DNA from: Eubacteriaceae bacterium CHKCI004
GTDB lineage: Bacteria > Bacillota > Clostridia > Lachnospirales > Lachnospiraceae
Reading direction: 5' to 3'
Length of the DNA stretch: 64,000 bases
Assembly: GCA_900016875.1 (NCBI GenBank)
Contig: FCNR01000053.1
Coordinates: 1 to 64,000 of the forward strand
The notes under the pieces were generated by a model that saw only the letters and a list, made by a program, of their open reading frames with translations, was not told the DNA's origin and did not search any database. Position numbers and translations under genes: made by a program. How positions within the stretch are numbered: position 1 is the first letter of the stretch; each line of letters starts with the position of its first letter. This document shows positions 36,361-44,925 of this stretch, in pieces.

Positions 36361-37821
36361 CTAATAAATAACAATCGGGAAACCGGCTTCTACATTTTTA
36401 TAGATGGTAGCCGCTGCAGAATACGGCAGATTCACGCAGCCGTGGGAGCCGTTGCTTCTGTAGATAGAACCGCCGAAGCTGTCTCTCCAGGTGGCGTCGT
36501 GCATGCCCTGATTACCGTTAAATGGCATCCAGTAAGTAACATCTGAGCTGTATCCGCTTCCGTTGGCGTTAGTTCCGGTCAGAGTAGACGGGCTCTCCTT
36601 ATAAGTAAGAGAATATACGCCGGTGTATGTGTCATAAGTTCCAGGCGTTCCGGTCACACAGGAAGTGTTGAGGATACATTCGCCGTCAACATAGAGCCAT
36701 ACTTCCTGATTGGAAATACTGATCTCCACATAAGAATCGCCAATATCATCTTTGGCAGAATTCCGGCACCGGGCGGTGTAGGAATATTCCGGTTCTCTTG
36801 TGACAGTTTTGCCGTTGGTGATGTTCTTCATTAATTTGGATTTTTCGCCGTCAAAATAAATCTTCCAGCCGTAATCTCCGCCGTAAGCGTTAATGGTCTC
36901 TCCGGAGGAGGTGGTGAAGTTTCTGGAAGCGCCCATGGTGTTATATTTGGAACCAAGCTCTTCTACATAATCGCCTACTTTGCTGTCATCAAGAGTCACT
37001 TCGAAGTCGTCGGAAATGTTGACCCAGTCTTTGATGGTGTTGTAGTCTACTGTCTCCGTGGTGTAGCTGAAATCATAAGTAATATTGCTGGAAGCGTACT
37101 TGTTGGCTGTTGCCAGAGCGTTCTGTACGGCTTCGTCGTCCTCATAATATTCCGGCAGTTTGTAAAGGTTCTCTTCTTCCAGATTGATGACCGTAACCCC
37201 GGTGGCAAGACCGGTTTTGATAGCCTCCAGAAGCTGGTTTTTCTTTATGGTATTACCAAGAACCTCCGGAACAATCTCAAACTGAGCTTCGCCGGCTTTT
37301 ATGTAGGCATCCTCAGGAGCTACTACGTTTGCCTTGTCGAAACATTCCAGAGAATCAACGACCTCTTCCAGCTTGTCCTCGTCGAAAGAAACGTCAAGAG
37401 TTACTGTGCTCTCATCTTTACCGAAGAAATGGGTGAACCAGTTCCATGGACTTTGTGATTTATAGAGATCTTCAATCTGTGTGCCTACAGAGATGACGGT
37501 ATCAATGTCCTGTGGATCGATTATTTCAGTGCGTTCCTTTTCTTCCAGCGCGATCTTGTGAGATTCCAGATCGTCGGTAAAGGTGCGTTCTGCTTCGTCC
37601 AGGGTCATTCCACCAAGGCTGATGCCGTTTACATAAGTGTCGCGGTGAAAATGGTCTTTATAATGGTAAACACCGATTCCGTAGGCAAGAACAATGACAA
37701 CGAAAACGGCTCCGATTATCCATTTGACAGGTAAGGAGGACTTTTTCTTTGCCTTTGCCGTTTTTCTGGCCTGGCTTCTCCTTCCGCCCTGCGGTTGTTT
37801 AGTTTGTTTCTCGTTTTTCAT
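36361..37821 (-). CDS. LD-transpeptidase (YkuD domain) with N-terminal peptidoglycan-binding region
   Basis: A 486-aa envelope enzyme expected to form 3-3 peptide cross-links outside the membrane. Residues 1-30 are basic, and about 32-50 (PVKWIIGAVFVVIVLAYGIG) form the membrane anchor. The central region (60-340) contains repeated VanW/PG-binding-like modules (YVNGISLGGMTLDEAERTF). The C-terminal catalytic domain ends with MHDATW and SNGSHGCVNLPYSAA, the HxxGC motif with the nucleophile Cys. The start at 37821 has AAAGGATG upstream, and an in-frame ATG at 37869 is less likely. Confidence 0.9.
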   Translation of the reverse strand: MKNEKQTKQPQGGRRSQARKTAKAKKKSSLPVKWIIGAVFVVIVLAYGIGVYHYKDHFHRDTYVNGISLGGMTLDEAERTFTDDLESHKIALEEKERTEIIDPQDIDTVISVGTQIEDLYKSQSPWNWFTHFFGKDESTVTLDVSFDEDKLEEVVDSLECFDKANVVAPEDAYIKAGEAQFEIVPEVLGNTIKKNQLLEAIKTGLATGVTVINLEEENLYKLPEYYEDDEAVQNALATANKYASSNITYDFSYTTETVDYNTIKDWVNISDDFEVTLDDSKVGDYVEELGSKYNTMGASRNFTTSSGETINAYGGDYGWKIYFDGEKSKLMKNITNGKTVTREPEYSYTARCRNSAKDDIGDSYVEISISNQEVWLYVDGECILNTSCVTGTPGTYDTYTGVYSLTYKESPSTLTGTNANGSGYSSDVTYWMPFNGNQGMHDATWRDSFGGSIYRSNGSHGCVNLPYSAAATIYKNVEAGFPIVIY

Positions 37822-37903
37822 GAGTACATCCTTTCGTATGTGAAATTTGCGTATAATATTATAGTACATCCATAGGAAAAATCATACCGGTTAAACCTTA
37901 CAA

Positions 37904-38407
37904 TTATGTTAAATCTTTGTGATAACCTTGTAAATCCGATAAAAATTTTTGAATTTCCTCCGGTGAGTTCTGGCTGAGACTGGAGTTGTGGAAACGGGTG
38001 TCCATGGTGACATCCGGACCAAACCAGCCGGGAGCTTTATAAGAATTGGCAGAATCTATATCCGGAAATTCAATTTCAGCCATGATGAGTCCTTCATAAG
38101 AACCGTGGAAAATATCCAGCTCAATAAGGTAACCATGGGATTCCGGGATTTTGTACCGGGTTTTTTCTATAATAATGCCGTCTGTTTTGGCGGAAAGATG
38201 GGTAAAACTCTCCCGGGAGAGGGGCATCTCCACTTCTTCTCTGGCAAGCAGTCCTTCAGATTTGACGGTCAGAATGTAGTCGTCGTTTTTCCGGCGGATA
38301 CGGATGACCGGGCAGGTGCAGACATAAGCCTGGGCAATAATATCATGCGGATAGGAATCCAGATGCTCTGGTAACTGCTTGATTAAATATTTGCGCTCAA
38401 TTTCCAT
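37904..38407 (-). CDS. CYTH-domain protein (adenylate cyclase/triphosphatase-like)
   Basis: A 167-aa protein with the family signature MEIERKYLI at its start, then VIRIRRKNDDYILTVKS and later EKTRYKIP and ELDIFHG, which supply the Glu/Arg/Lys residues of the triphosphate tunnel. CYTH proteins hydrolyse inorganic or nucleoside triphosphates in many bacteria. GGAGG lies before the start on the minus strand. This is the last backbone gene before the mobile element. Confidence 0.85.
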   Translation of the reverse strand: MEIERKYLIKQLPEHLDSYPHDIIAQAYVCTCPVIRIRRKNDDYILTVKSEGLLAREEVEMPLSRESFTHLSAKTDGIIIEKTRYKIPESHGYLIELDIFHGSYEGLIMAEIEFPDIDSANSYKAPGWFGPDVTMDTRFHNSSLSQNSPEEIQKFLSDLQGYHKDLT

Positions 38408-38509
38408 GTCAACCTCCTTTTATAAATGAAAAATAAACCATTTCAGTATAAAAGTATAACTGATTTTTAAGAAAAATGAAACCATGAATTTCTCGTACAT
38501 TGTATAATT

Positions 38510-38556
38510 AAATGCAACAAGAGATATTTAAAAACTCTTGTTGCATTTATTTTTTT
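38510..38556 (+). terminator. 14-bp hairpin at the element's left edge
   Basis: AAATGCAACAAGAG (38510-38523) pairs perfectly with CTCTTGTTGCATTT (38535-38548), loop of 11 nt, followed by ATTTTTTT. A TATAAT (38503-38508) lies just before it. It could be a terminator, or an attenuator in the leader of the HTH gene that follows. Confidence 0.65.
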
Positions 38557-38606
38557 ACCTGAATATCCGCTATTTAAGCGGTTATCGAGAGATTGGAGGG
38601 ATGCAG

Positions 38607-38810
38607 TTGGAGAGACGGAAATACAAAAGATTATCGTATGAAGACCGTTTAAGAGCTGAAAAAATGTACAAAACGGGCATGAGTATCGCACAGGTGGCCG
38701 AACAATTAGGCGTTACACGCTCAACGATATATCGGGACTACAAAAGGGGGGTGGACAACAGAACCCATACTTACAGCGCAGAACTCGCCCAGCAAAATCT
38801 ATTTAGGTGA
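38607..38810 (+). CDS. Small helix-turn-helix protein
   Basis: A 67-aa protein whose residues about 15-50 (SYEDRLRAEKMYKTGMSIAQ, then VAEQLGVTRSTIYRDYKRG) form an HTH like that of IS30-type transposases and resolvases. It probably controls the element's first operon. The start is uncertain: GGAGG ends 1 nt before an ATG at 38601, which is too close, whereas TTG at 38607 has a normal 7-nt gap. Either gives the same domain. The next gene starts right at its stop codon. Confidence 0.7.
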   Translation: MERRKYKRLSYEDRLRAEKMYKTGMSIAQVAEQLGVTRSTIYRDYKRGVDNRTHTYSAELAQQNLFR

Positions 38811-38815
38811 TGCTT

Positions 38816-39424
38816 ATGTATGAGCTGGAAATCAGCGATATTAAAAAAATCCTGATGGACTATGACACTATCAAAGAGCAGACGAAACAGCAGATTATCG
38901 ACCTTTATAATGATTTGTTTGATACTGATACATTAATCCGTGTCATATCGACAAAAAGCATACAGATAGATAGGATGCCAAAGCCACCCGGGAGCAGTAA
39001 AAAAGATTTATCTGACATTGTCCTTCGGCATGAAAAACAGCTAAAGAAATGGTATAGGGAAATTTCTTATGAGATTGACCTGCTCCTTGCGAAAGAAGAA
39101 ATGCTCCGGCGTGTGTGGCTGTGTTATCGGATATTGCCGGATAATGAATATCAGGTTATCACGAAGGTGTACATCAATAAGCAGATGTGCAAACAGGTAG
39201 AGCTGGAATCGGGGAAGACAAAAACAACATTTTTTCGGACGATAAACCGGGGATTAACCGATATCAAACGGATGTATGACAGTGACCTCTCCAATGATTT
39301 TCTCTTAAAACAGTTTTTATCAAAGCAGAAAAAGAAAAAGACAGCCCCTAAAAAGCAGGAAAGCTATGAACAGTTATCCTTCGGGCTGGATGACAGTGCC
39401 AATTGCGGCGATAAAACGCCGTAA
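38816..39424 (+). CDS. ICE-conserved protein of unknown function (202 aa)
   Basis: A helical, soluble protein. The C-terminal part (YRILPDNEYQVITKVYINKQ, then ESGKTKTTFFRTINRGLTDI) has the look of a sigma-factor region 4 or phage ArpU-like HTH, but the match is loose. The tail is Lys rich. The start chosen is ATG 38816, 6 nt after AGGTGA, with GTG 38807 and ATG 38810 possible. It sits between the HTH gene and parA, so an operon regulator role is plausible. Confidence 0.5.
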   Translation: MYELEISDIKKILMDYDTIKEQTKQQIIDLYNDLFDTDTLIRVISTKSIQIDRMPKPPGSSKKDLSDIVLRHEKQLKKWYREISYEIDLLLAKEEMLRRVWLCYRILPDNEYQVITKVYINKQMCKQVELESGKTKTTFFRTINRGLTDIKRMYDSDLSNDFLLKQFLSKQKKKKTAPKKQESYEQLSFGLDDSANCGDKTP

Positions 39425-39448
39425 AATATAAAACAAAGGAGATGCAAC

Positions 39449-40168
39449 ATGAAAGTATACGCAATCGGAAACCTCAAGGGTGGCGTTGGAAAAACCACCA
39501 CAACTGTGAACCTGGCATATAGCTTTGCCAGATTGGGAAAAAAGGTCTTAGTCATTGACCTTGACCCGCAGAAAAACTGTACCCCGTTTTTTACCAAAGC
39601 CAGTGAGTATGACCATACGGTCAGGGATGTGCTGGATGAACCGGACAGTATCTGTGACGCAATCTATGAGACAAGGTATCTGTTGATTGATATTATCAAA
39701 GGCTCTGCAAAGTCAATGAAAGAGGAAGCGACAGACCGGTTAAAGATTGCTCTGGATATCATAAAAGAAGATTATGATATCTGCCTGATTGATACCCGGC
39801 CAGTCTTTGACAGCCTGACGAAAAACGCCCTGTATGCGGCGGATGTCCTGCTCACACCGGTAAAATTTGATAACTTCTGCCGGGATAATCTGTCCATGGT
39901 AGAGGATGCCTACCATGAAATTATGGATGAAAATATAAAACTGGAATGGAAGGTATTTGCCAACATGACTGCCAATGCAAAGGCACAGAGAGTATCCTCA
40001 ATGGATTTGCTGGCGAAACATGATTATCCGTTTATGGATAGCTGTATCAGCCGCACAGCCGTCGTAGATAACGCATTGTCGCTCTATAAACCAGTGGCAA
40101 AGCACCGTTCCGGCAGTATGGTAGCAGAAGATTTTATAGACTTAGCAAAAGAGCTTTTGGAAGGATAA
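39449..40168 (+). CDS. parA: ParA-family partition ATPase
   Basis: A 239-aa P-loop ATPase. The deviant Walker A KGGVGKTTTTVNLA lies at residues 9-22, VIDLDPQKN near 39, and DICLIDTRP (Walker B/switch) near 108. Type Ib-like length and no N-terminal HTH. AAGGAG is 7 nt before the start. With the ParB gene 12 nt downstream, it would help retain the excised circular form of the element. Confidence 0.9.
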   Translation: MKVYAIGNLKGGVGKTTTTVNLAYSFARLGKKVLVIDLDPQKNCTPFFTKASEYDHTVRDVLDEPDSICDAIYETRYLLIDIIKGSAKSMKEEATDRLKIALDIIKEDYDICLIDTRPVFDSLTKNALYAADVLLTPVKFDNFCRDNLSMVEDAYHEIMDENIKLEWKVFANMTANAKAQRVSSMDLLAKHDYPFMDSCISRTAVVDNALSLYKPVAKHRSGSMVAEDFIDLAKELLEG

Positions 40169-40180
40169 GGGGGAAAGGTT

Positions 40181-41533
40181 ATGGCAAAACTGACAAATGT
40201 TTTTGGTAAAGATAACAAAGAGGAAATCAAGAAGAGGGACACACATCCAAAACGTATCACGAAATGGATACATTACAGCAAATTAAAGAGCAACCCGCAC
40301 CAGTATTGTGACGCTACACCGGAAGAAATAGAAGCATTGGCAGACATGATAGAAGCGGACGGGGAAGTCCTTCAGGACTTGCTTATCCGCAAAGTAGATG
40401 CTGATGAATATGAAATCATCGGCGGCCACAAACGGCGGGAAGCCTGTAAGTTCCTTGTAGAAAGGCGGAACCGCCCGGAGTTCGCTATGCTCCCGTGTAT
40501 CGTCAAAGATATAAGCGATGTACGGGCACGGTTTCAGGTATACTCCAGCAATACCCATCATGAAAAGACACCATATGAGATCATGCATGAGCTGGAAGAG
40601 ATGGAGTACCTGCTGACAAATTACCCGGAAGAATTTCCAGACCTGCAGACCGGACGTATGGTAGAACGTCTCGCAAAGCAGATGAACATGAAACGGGCGA
40701 CCGTAGGAGAATATCAGTCTATCGCCAAAAATCTGACTGATGAAGCCATGGAAGAATTTAAACAGGGGCGGCTGGATAAGTCGGCGGCAGTCACCATTTC
40801 CCGGATGCCGGAAGATGCACAGAGGGAAGTCATCGAAAAGGGATTGACCAAAGATGTGGACATTAAAAAATTCAAAGAGGAAAATCTTGAGCCTGACGCT
40901 GTGCTTATCCGTGTATCATATCATATCTTAGACATTAGTGATTATGATAATGCCAATATTGACCGTAAAGATTTAGCAAAATACCTAAAAGAAAATTTCG
41001 GACAGACATTTTATGGGACTGTACAGGGGCAGGTTGCCATCCAGTGTAATAAAAAGCACATCACGATATCCGGGAAAAAGGTCACATGGGAACGGTTTGT
41101 ACAGCTTATCAATAAACATTGCCCGAAAATGACAAGCCAGGAACCAGAACCAAAAGAGGGAGTGCCAGAGCCGATACCAACAACGGAACGCTGGGAACAA
41201 AAAAAGGAATCCTTCAAAGAAGCGTCGGAAAATACTGAAAATGCCGCAAAAGAACTAGAACGGTCAGAAGAGATACCGGCACAATCGGAAATAAAATCCG
41301 AACCATCGGAACCAACAGCAACGATTATCGAGATGCCAAAAGAGCCGGAAACGGAAAAGAAACCGGTTCCATGGCAGGTCAGCCGCAAAAAATATATGGA
41401 AACATTGACAGAAAAAGAAATGGCACAATATTTATCAAATAATTTATCCGGTGTCACCTTAAAGACACCGCAGGAATTAGAAAAATGGCTGTTAGAAAAG
41501 GTAGACGGAGAAGGGCAGGCCATCGCAATCTAA
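40181..41533 (+). CDS. parB: ParB-family partition/nuclease-fold protein
   Basis: A 450-aa protein. The N-terminal ParB/sulfiredoxin fold has NPHQYCDATPEEIEALADMI, LIRKVDADEYEIIGGHKRR (the GGHRR-like box) and YSSNTHHEKTPYE (about 30-140). A DNA-binding HTH follows (RLAKQMNMKRATVGEYQSIA). The long C-terminal half is acidic and low complexity (EPEPKEGVPEP), unlike chromosomal Spo0J. It follows parA by 12 nt. Its centromere (parS-like) site is not identified with certainty. Confidence 0.85.
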   Translation: MAKLTNVFGKDNKEEIKKRDTHPKRITKWIHYSKLKSNPHQYCDATPEEIEALADMIEADGEVLQDLLIRKVDADEYEIIGGHKRREACKFLVERRNRPEFAMLPCIVKDISDVRARFQVYSSNTHHEKTPYEIMHELEEMEYLLTNYPEEFPDLQTGRMVERLAKQMNMKRATVGEYQSIAKNLTDEAMEEFKQGRLDKSAAVTISRMPEDAQREVIEKGLTKDVDIKKFKEENLEPDAVLIRVSYHILDISDYDNANIDRKDLAKYLKENFGQTFYGTVQGQVAIQCNKKHITISGKKVTWERFVQLINKHCPKMTSQEPEPKEGVPEPIPTTERWEQKKESFKEASENTENAAKELERSEEIPAQSEIKSEPSEPTATIIEMPKEPETEKKPVPWQVSRKKYMETLTEKEMAQYLSNNLSGVTLKTPQELEKWLLEKVDGEGQAIAI

Positions 41534-41956
41534 ATACTGCAAACGGGGCTGGGAGACCAGCCCCTGCAGAAAAAATCCCGGTATATTTTGCAGGAAAAGT
41601 ATGCTCGGAAAAAAGGAGTATGATAAAAGTATATTTATGGGGATGATTACAACGCTCACCCGGCAAAAATGTCCCCTGAATTATATTTTATCCGTATATT
41701 TCCGGCCATCCAATGCCTGCGCCGGAACCCTGTCCCTATATCATGCCATTGTGTCCTCCCCTGCGGGGACACAAAAAAGCTTTTCCCCTCTTGTCTGCCT
41801 GATATATGGCTGTCTGTCCCCTGTCAAGGACGGTAGCCGCGGAAGCGGTGCCGCAGGCATCCTTTACCGGGGACAGACAGCCATATACCCCTTGGGGCAA
41901 GAGGGAGAAAAGTGGGAGAGCCAGCCAGGAACAAAAAAGGGAAGGAAGGTGGGAGT
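41534..41956. other. Non-coding region with large hairpins after parB
   Basis: No credible gene is seen in these 423 bases. They contain a GGGGCTGG/CCAGCCCC hairpin (41545-41564), a TTCCGG/CCGGAA pair (41700-41727), a GTGTCC/GGACAC hairpin (41751-41772), and the very large inverted repeat listed separately. Short plus- and minus-strand open frames here encode the same peptide because of that repeat, so they are artefacts. An origin or structured-RNA role is possible. Confidence 0.75.
41783..41916. repeat. Large inverted repeat (cruciform-like)
   Basis: 19-nt perfect arms TATATGGCTGTCTGTCCCC (41803-41821) and its complement (41869-41887) are flanked by further matching arms: TTTTCCCCTCTTG-like on the left and CAAGAGGGAGAAAA on the right. 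The 47-nt loop itself holds CCGC-GGAA-GCGG. The total structured span is about 130 nt. Possible roles are a single-strand origin, an origin of transfer or a structured RNA. Confidence 0.85.
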
Positions 41957-42202
41957 ATGATCGCAATGCTACGTAACAGCCGACAGATGGAAGATTTCAT
42001 GCAGGACTTAATGAAGGATATCTATGCTATGCAGGAGCAGGGGATAGACCCATTATACCAGACGGCATATCTGGCAAAACGTGTCTTTACAGCGCCACCG
42101 CTCCGGGAAGGGGAAGAGGCTGCGTTTACTACATCCCAGCTCCGCCGGATCTTTTTCCTGGCCGGGGAACATACCGTGGTAAAGAGAGGAGACAAGGAAT
42201 GA
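41957..42202 (+). CDS. Small ICE protein of unknown function (81 aa)
   Basis: A helical, soluble 81-aa protein (QMEDFMQDLMKDIYAMQEQG at its start). The start is ATG 41957 after GGAAGGTGGGAG. Its last 4 nt overlap the next gene, so the two are coupled. No family recognised. Its position after parAB is usual for ICE-specific short genes. Confidence 0.55.
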   Translation: MIAMLRNSRQMEDFMQDLMKDIYAMQEQGIDPLYQTAYLAKRVFTAPPLREGEEAAFTTSQLRRIFFLAGEHTVVKRGDKE

Positions 42203-42441
42203 AAATGAAAAGATTGCCAAAGAAGGCAAGAAACAAGATAAAGGTATTTGTGCTGTTCCTTTTTCTGTCAATATGTCTGAAGCAGGCGGGGACGCCAGAG
42301 CTGTCCCTGACCCTGAAAAGTTTCCTCCACGTTATCCTTATCCTTGCCTGGCTGTTTGCCGGTCTTTATCTCCTGGGATTTATCGGACAGGGGAAAAAGA
42401 CCGGGGAAAGCCGGCAGGAAGGGAAAGATGACTTGTACTGA
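42199..42441 (+). CDS. Small membrane protein of unknown function (80 aa)
   Basis: Basic N-terminus (MKMKRLPKKARNKIK), then two hydrophobic segments (about 16-28 and 44-62), then a charged tail. The stop codon TGA is inside the palindrome at 42435-42451 (the last codon TAC and the stop form GTACTGA). No family recognised. Confidence 0.55.
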   Translation: MKMKRLPKKARNKIKVFVLFLFLSICLKQAGTPELSLTLKSFLHVILILAWLFAGLYLLGFIGQGKKTGESRQEGKDDLY

Positions 42442-42451
42442 AATTCAGTAC
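42435..42451. repeat. 17-bp palindrome, copy 1
   Basis: Exact GTACTGAAATTCAGTAC. It holds the stop codon of the 80-aa gene and lies 20 nt before the start of the next gene (42472). Confidence 0.98.
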
Positions 42452-42471
42452 GCCAAAAAGGAGAAGAAAAG

Positions 42472-42732
42472 ATGCATATCATCATCAAAGGTGTAGAGAC
42501 CATTGAGGAATATAAACAGTGTTATGCCCTGATGCATGGAATGGCAGATGAGTTCCGGAAAAAACATAACGGTTATCTGGATAGCTGGATACATGGGGAG
42601 ATCCACGATGTCTGGATGGATAAAGATGGGAACCTGTACCTTTCCTATGAAGATGGGTTTTCCGGTATGTTTGCAAAGAGAAAGAAAAGAGTTGAAAAAG
42701 GGTGGAGAAGGAGCGCGTACCTGTTGTTGTGA
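42472..42732 (+). CDS. Small ICE protein of unknown function (86 aa)
   Basis: A soluble 86-aa protein with AAGGAG upstream, directly after a palindrome. The central stretch SWIHGEIHDVWMDKDGNLYL suggests a small beta-hairpin domain, and the C-terminal RKKRVEKGWRRSAY is basic. No family recognised. Confidence 0.5.
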   Translation: MHIIIKGVETIEEYKQCYALMHGMADEFRKKHNGYLDSWIHGEIHDVWMDKDGNLYLSYEDGFSGMFAKRKKRVEKGWRRSAYLLL

Positions 42733-42833
42733 TGCAAGATACAGCAAAACAATGGGTATCTTCCTGTGGAATAATGGTTCCAGCGTTCGGAGAAGCCCTT
42801 GTATGAGACAAAAGAACAGTATCTTTCAATAGC

Positions 42834-42850
42834 GTACTGAATTTCAGTAC
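42834..42850. repeat. 17-bp palindrome, copy 2
   Basis: Exact GTACTGAATTTCAGTAC, 148 nt before the next start codon (42999) and followed by the structured leader. Confidence 0.98.
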
Positions 42851-42853
42851 AAC

Positions 42854-42960
42854 GCCCGCCTGCGGACAGGATATCCTGGGCCGTGGTCTGCAAAAGCACA
42901 GGCGGGCCTGTACACAGGGAACTGTGTACAACGTATACTTTCATATCAGGCGGGACGTCC
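42854..42960 (+). promoter_or_regulatory. Structured leader before the 228-aa gene
   Basis: GCCCGCCTG (42854-42862) can pair with CAGGCGGGC (42899-42907). Directly after comes a perfect GTACACAG-GGAA-CTGTGTAC hairpin (42910-42929) and a palindrome GGGACGTCCC (42951-42960), all before the ribosome-binding site of the gene at 42999. The dense structure suggests RNA-level control. Confidence 0.6.
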
Positions 42961-42998
42961 CTTTCCAGGATGTTCCCGTCACTAAAAAGGAGAAATAC

Positions 42999-43685
42999 AT
43001 GGAAAACAAATATACCTATCATTTTGAATTAAGCCAGGAACTACCTGGAGATATTCCATTGAAGCCGGTAGAAAAACTTACGTCAGAAAAACCGTGGTAT
43101 GGACATTCATACGGTGACCGGGTGGGACGGATCTATCTGGATGGCCGCAAAGAATCTTTTTTCGTTAAAGACCAGGAGCAGGGAGGTACCAAACTTTTTG
43201 ACCAGATGCTCGCAAAAAATGTGACGTATCCACATGTACATAGTATGTACGACAGAAAAACCGGAGAGACCTATGATTGTGAAGATCATTATATCCTACG
43301 GGATGTTGCCGGCCATTCCTCCCTGCAGCCTACACTCACAGACGATGCGCTGGATACCTGCATGAATGTAGGATTTACTTATCACTATGAGATCTTATTG
43401 GTCCTTGACATGGAATGGAAACGCTATATATCCCAGACGGTCCAGACACACGGGCCATTTACCTATGGGCTTTACGATATCATAACGTCCCTTGGAGATA
43501 TCATAGAAGAGTGGGCGGAAGCAGAGGAGAACGGATTCCGGAAAGATGAGGACGGAATCCATGCCCTTTTCTACAACCTGATAGGCGAAGAGATAGAAGA
43601 AAGTTTTCCTGCTACAGAGACCCTTTTACTGTATCTTAATTCTGTCCGGATATATGGAATGGAAAGGATGATAGATGAAAAATGA
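42999..43685 (+). CDS. ICE-conserved protein of unknown function (228 aa)
   Basis: A soluble 228-aa protein. The start is ATG 42999 with AAGGAG upstream. Recognisable stretches are HFELSQELPGDIPLKPVEKL at the start, GDRVGRIYLDGRKESFFVK, and an acidic helical C-terminus. No family recognised. Its last 4 nt overlap the sortase gene, so it is translationally coupled to it. Confidence 0.55.
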   Translation: MENKYTYHFELSQELPGDIPLKPVEKLTSEKPWYGHSYGDRVGRIYLDGRKESFFVKDQEQGGTKLFDQMLAKNVTYPHVHSMYDRKTGETYDCEDHYILRDVAGHSSLQPTLTDDALDTCMNVGFTYHYEILLVLDMEWKRYISQTVQTHGPFTYGLYDIITSLGDIIEEWAEAEENGFRKDEDGIHALFYNLIGEEIEESFPATETLLLYLNSVRIYGMERMIDEK

Positions 43686-44437
43686 ACATATTAAAACGGT
43701 TTCTGTTTTATCTGATGCTCATGGGATTGTTCGCAGCAGCCATGGCGTTTGGGACGTTAGCATTGCGTGATGCATTGCCTTTCATCAAAAGTGACTGGGA
43801 AGTACATAAGCTCCGGGAAGCAGTCAAAGGGACAGCAGAAGAGAACACTCTGGATGATGGCGTGACGATGCCGGATATCAAATGGGAAAAGCTGCAGGAA
43901 GAAAACCCGGATATCGTAGCGTGGATCACAGTGCCTGGAACAAAGATTGATTATCCTGTCCTGCAATGTTCAACATGGAATGAATATTTACACAAGGATC
44001 ATGAGGGAAACTACAGTTATCCCGGCTCGATCTTTATACAGCCCGGCGCCAGTTTTTCTGACCAGCACATCGTCATCTATGGCCACAACATGGCCAGCCG
44101 GTCCATGTTCGGCAGCCTGCATGATTACGAGGACGAAGATTTTGGGAGGGAACATCCGGATGTCTACATCTATGAACCGGGACGGACGATACATGCAAAG
44201 ATCTACAGCACCTATGACTGTAAGGACGCCAGTGAGACCTATATCACGGATTTTCAGACGCCGGAAGCCTGGCAGGACTGGCTTAACATGACTATCGAAG
44301 AAAATTATTACGATGTAGGGACTGCTATCCCTTCTGCGGGGGACCGGGTCATCACCCTGTCTACCTGTTCTACAGGGCGGAGTGCAGATTCCCGGTATGT
44401 CGTACACAGCAAGATAAAAAATATCAAAATGTACTGA
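43682..44437 (+). CDS. srtB: Class B sortase
   Basis: A 251-aa membrane-anchored transpeptidase. Residues 7-30 are the N-terminal anchor (FYLMLMGLFAAAMAFGTLAL). VPGTKIDYPVLQC is followed by the catalytic His in IYGHNMASRSMFGSL (about residue 122). VITLSTCSTGRSADSRYVV (about 223-242) carries the catalytic Cys and the Arg. Class B is inferred from the length and TLSTC motif. It is expected to attach the ICE surface proteins (58.8 kb and probably 52.5 kb) to peptidoglycan. Its TAC-TGA end forms half of palindrome copy 3. Confidence 0.92.
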   Translation: MNILKRFLFYLMLMGLFAAAMAFGTLALRDALPFIKSDWEVHKLREAVKGTAEENTLDDGVTMPDIKWEKLQEENPDIVAWITVPGTKIDYPVLQCSTWNEYLHKDHEGNYSYPGSIFIQPGASFSDQHIVIYGHNMASRSMFGSLHDYEDEDFGREHPDVYIYEPGRTIHAKIYSTYDCKDASETYITDFQTPEAWQDWLNMTIEENYYDVGTAIPSAGDRVITLSTCSTGRSADSRYVVHSKIKNIKMY

Positions 44438-44447
44438 ATCCCAGTAC
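44431..44447. repeat. 17-bp palindrome, copy 3 (degenerate)
   Basis: GTACTGAATCCCAGTAC, a variant in which TT of the right arm reads CC. It contains the sortase stop codon and lies 18 nt before the ssb start. Confidence 0.85.
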
Positions 44448-44465
44448 GAAGGAGGAGGAAATGTT

Positions 44466-44912
44466 ATGAACCAATCTATATTTATCGGACGGCTCACCCA
44501 TGAGCCGGAATTGCAGATGAAGGACAAAGCAGACAGCCAGACTTATTGGTGCCGTTTCCGAATCGCGGTAAACCGGGAATTTTCCCAGAAAGAAGAGACG
44601 GATTTCTTTAATTGTGTCACTTTTGGCGGAAAAGCAAGATACTTGACGTCTTACGCCAAAAAAGGCAGCCGTGTTGCTGTCTGCGGACGGATGCAGAGCC
44701 GGCAGTACGAAAGAAAAGATGGCACAAAAGGATACGCAGTGGAACTGTTTGTCACAGACCTGCAGGTCATTGACTATGTGGAAAAGGAAAAAAATGTGGA
44801 GTTGGATGAGAGGGATTATCAGCCGCCGATAGAGCAGCCACCGTTTGAAAATCAGCCGCCATCCCCGGATTATGGGATGCTGGATGGAGCCGGCCTTTAT
44901 GGAAGAAGATGA
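44466..44912 (+). CDS. ssb: Single-stranded DNA-binding protein
   Basis: A 148-aa OB-fold protein. IFIGRLTHEPELQ, FRIAVNREF, DFFNCVTFGGKA and KKGSRVAVCGRMQSRQYE are the family's conserved runs. The acidic, Pro-rich tail (PPIEQPPFENQPP) replaces the canonical C-terminal DDxIPF tip, so partner binding may differ from chromosomal SSB. GGAGGAGG lies upstream. It supports DNA replication or transfer of the element. Confidence 0.92.
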   Translation: MNQSIFIGRLTHEPELQMKDKADSQTYWCRFRIAVNREFSQKEETDFFNCVTFGGKARYLTSYAKKGSRVAVCGRMQSRQYERKDGTKGYAVELFVTDLQVIDYVEKEKNVELDERDYQPPIEQPPFENQPPSPDYGMLDGAGLYGRR

Positions 44913-44925
44913 AGGGAGAGGAAAT

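Noticed and set aside
41601-41966. Two opposite-strand open frames of about 76-119 codons spelling the same peptide
   Set aside because: They are produced by the large inverted repeat and lack ribosome-binding sites; the region is treated as non-coding.
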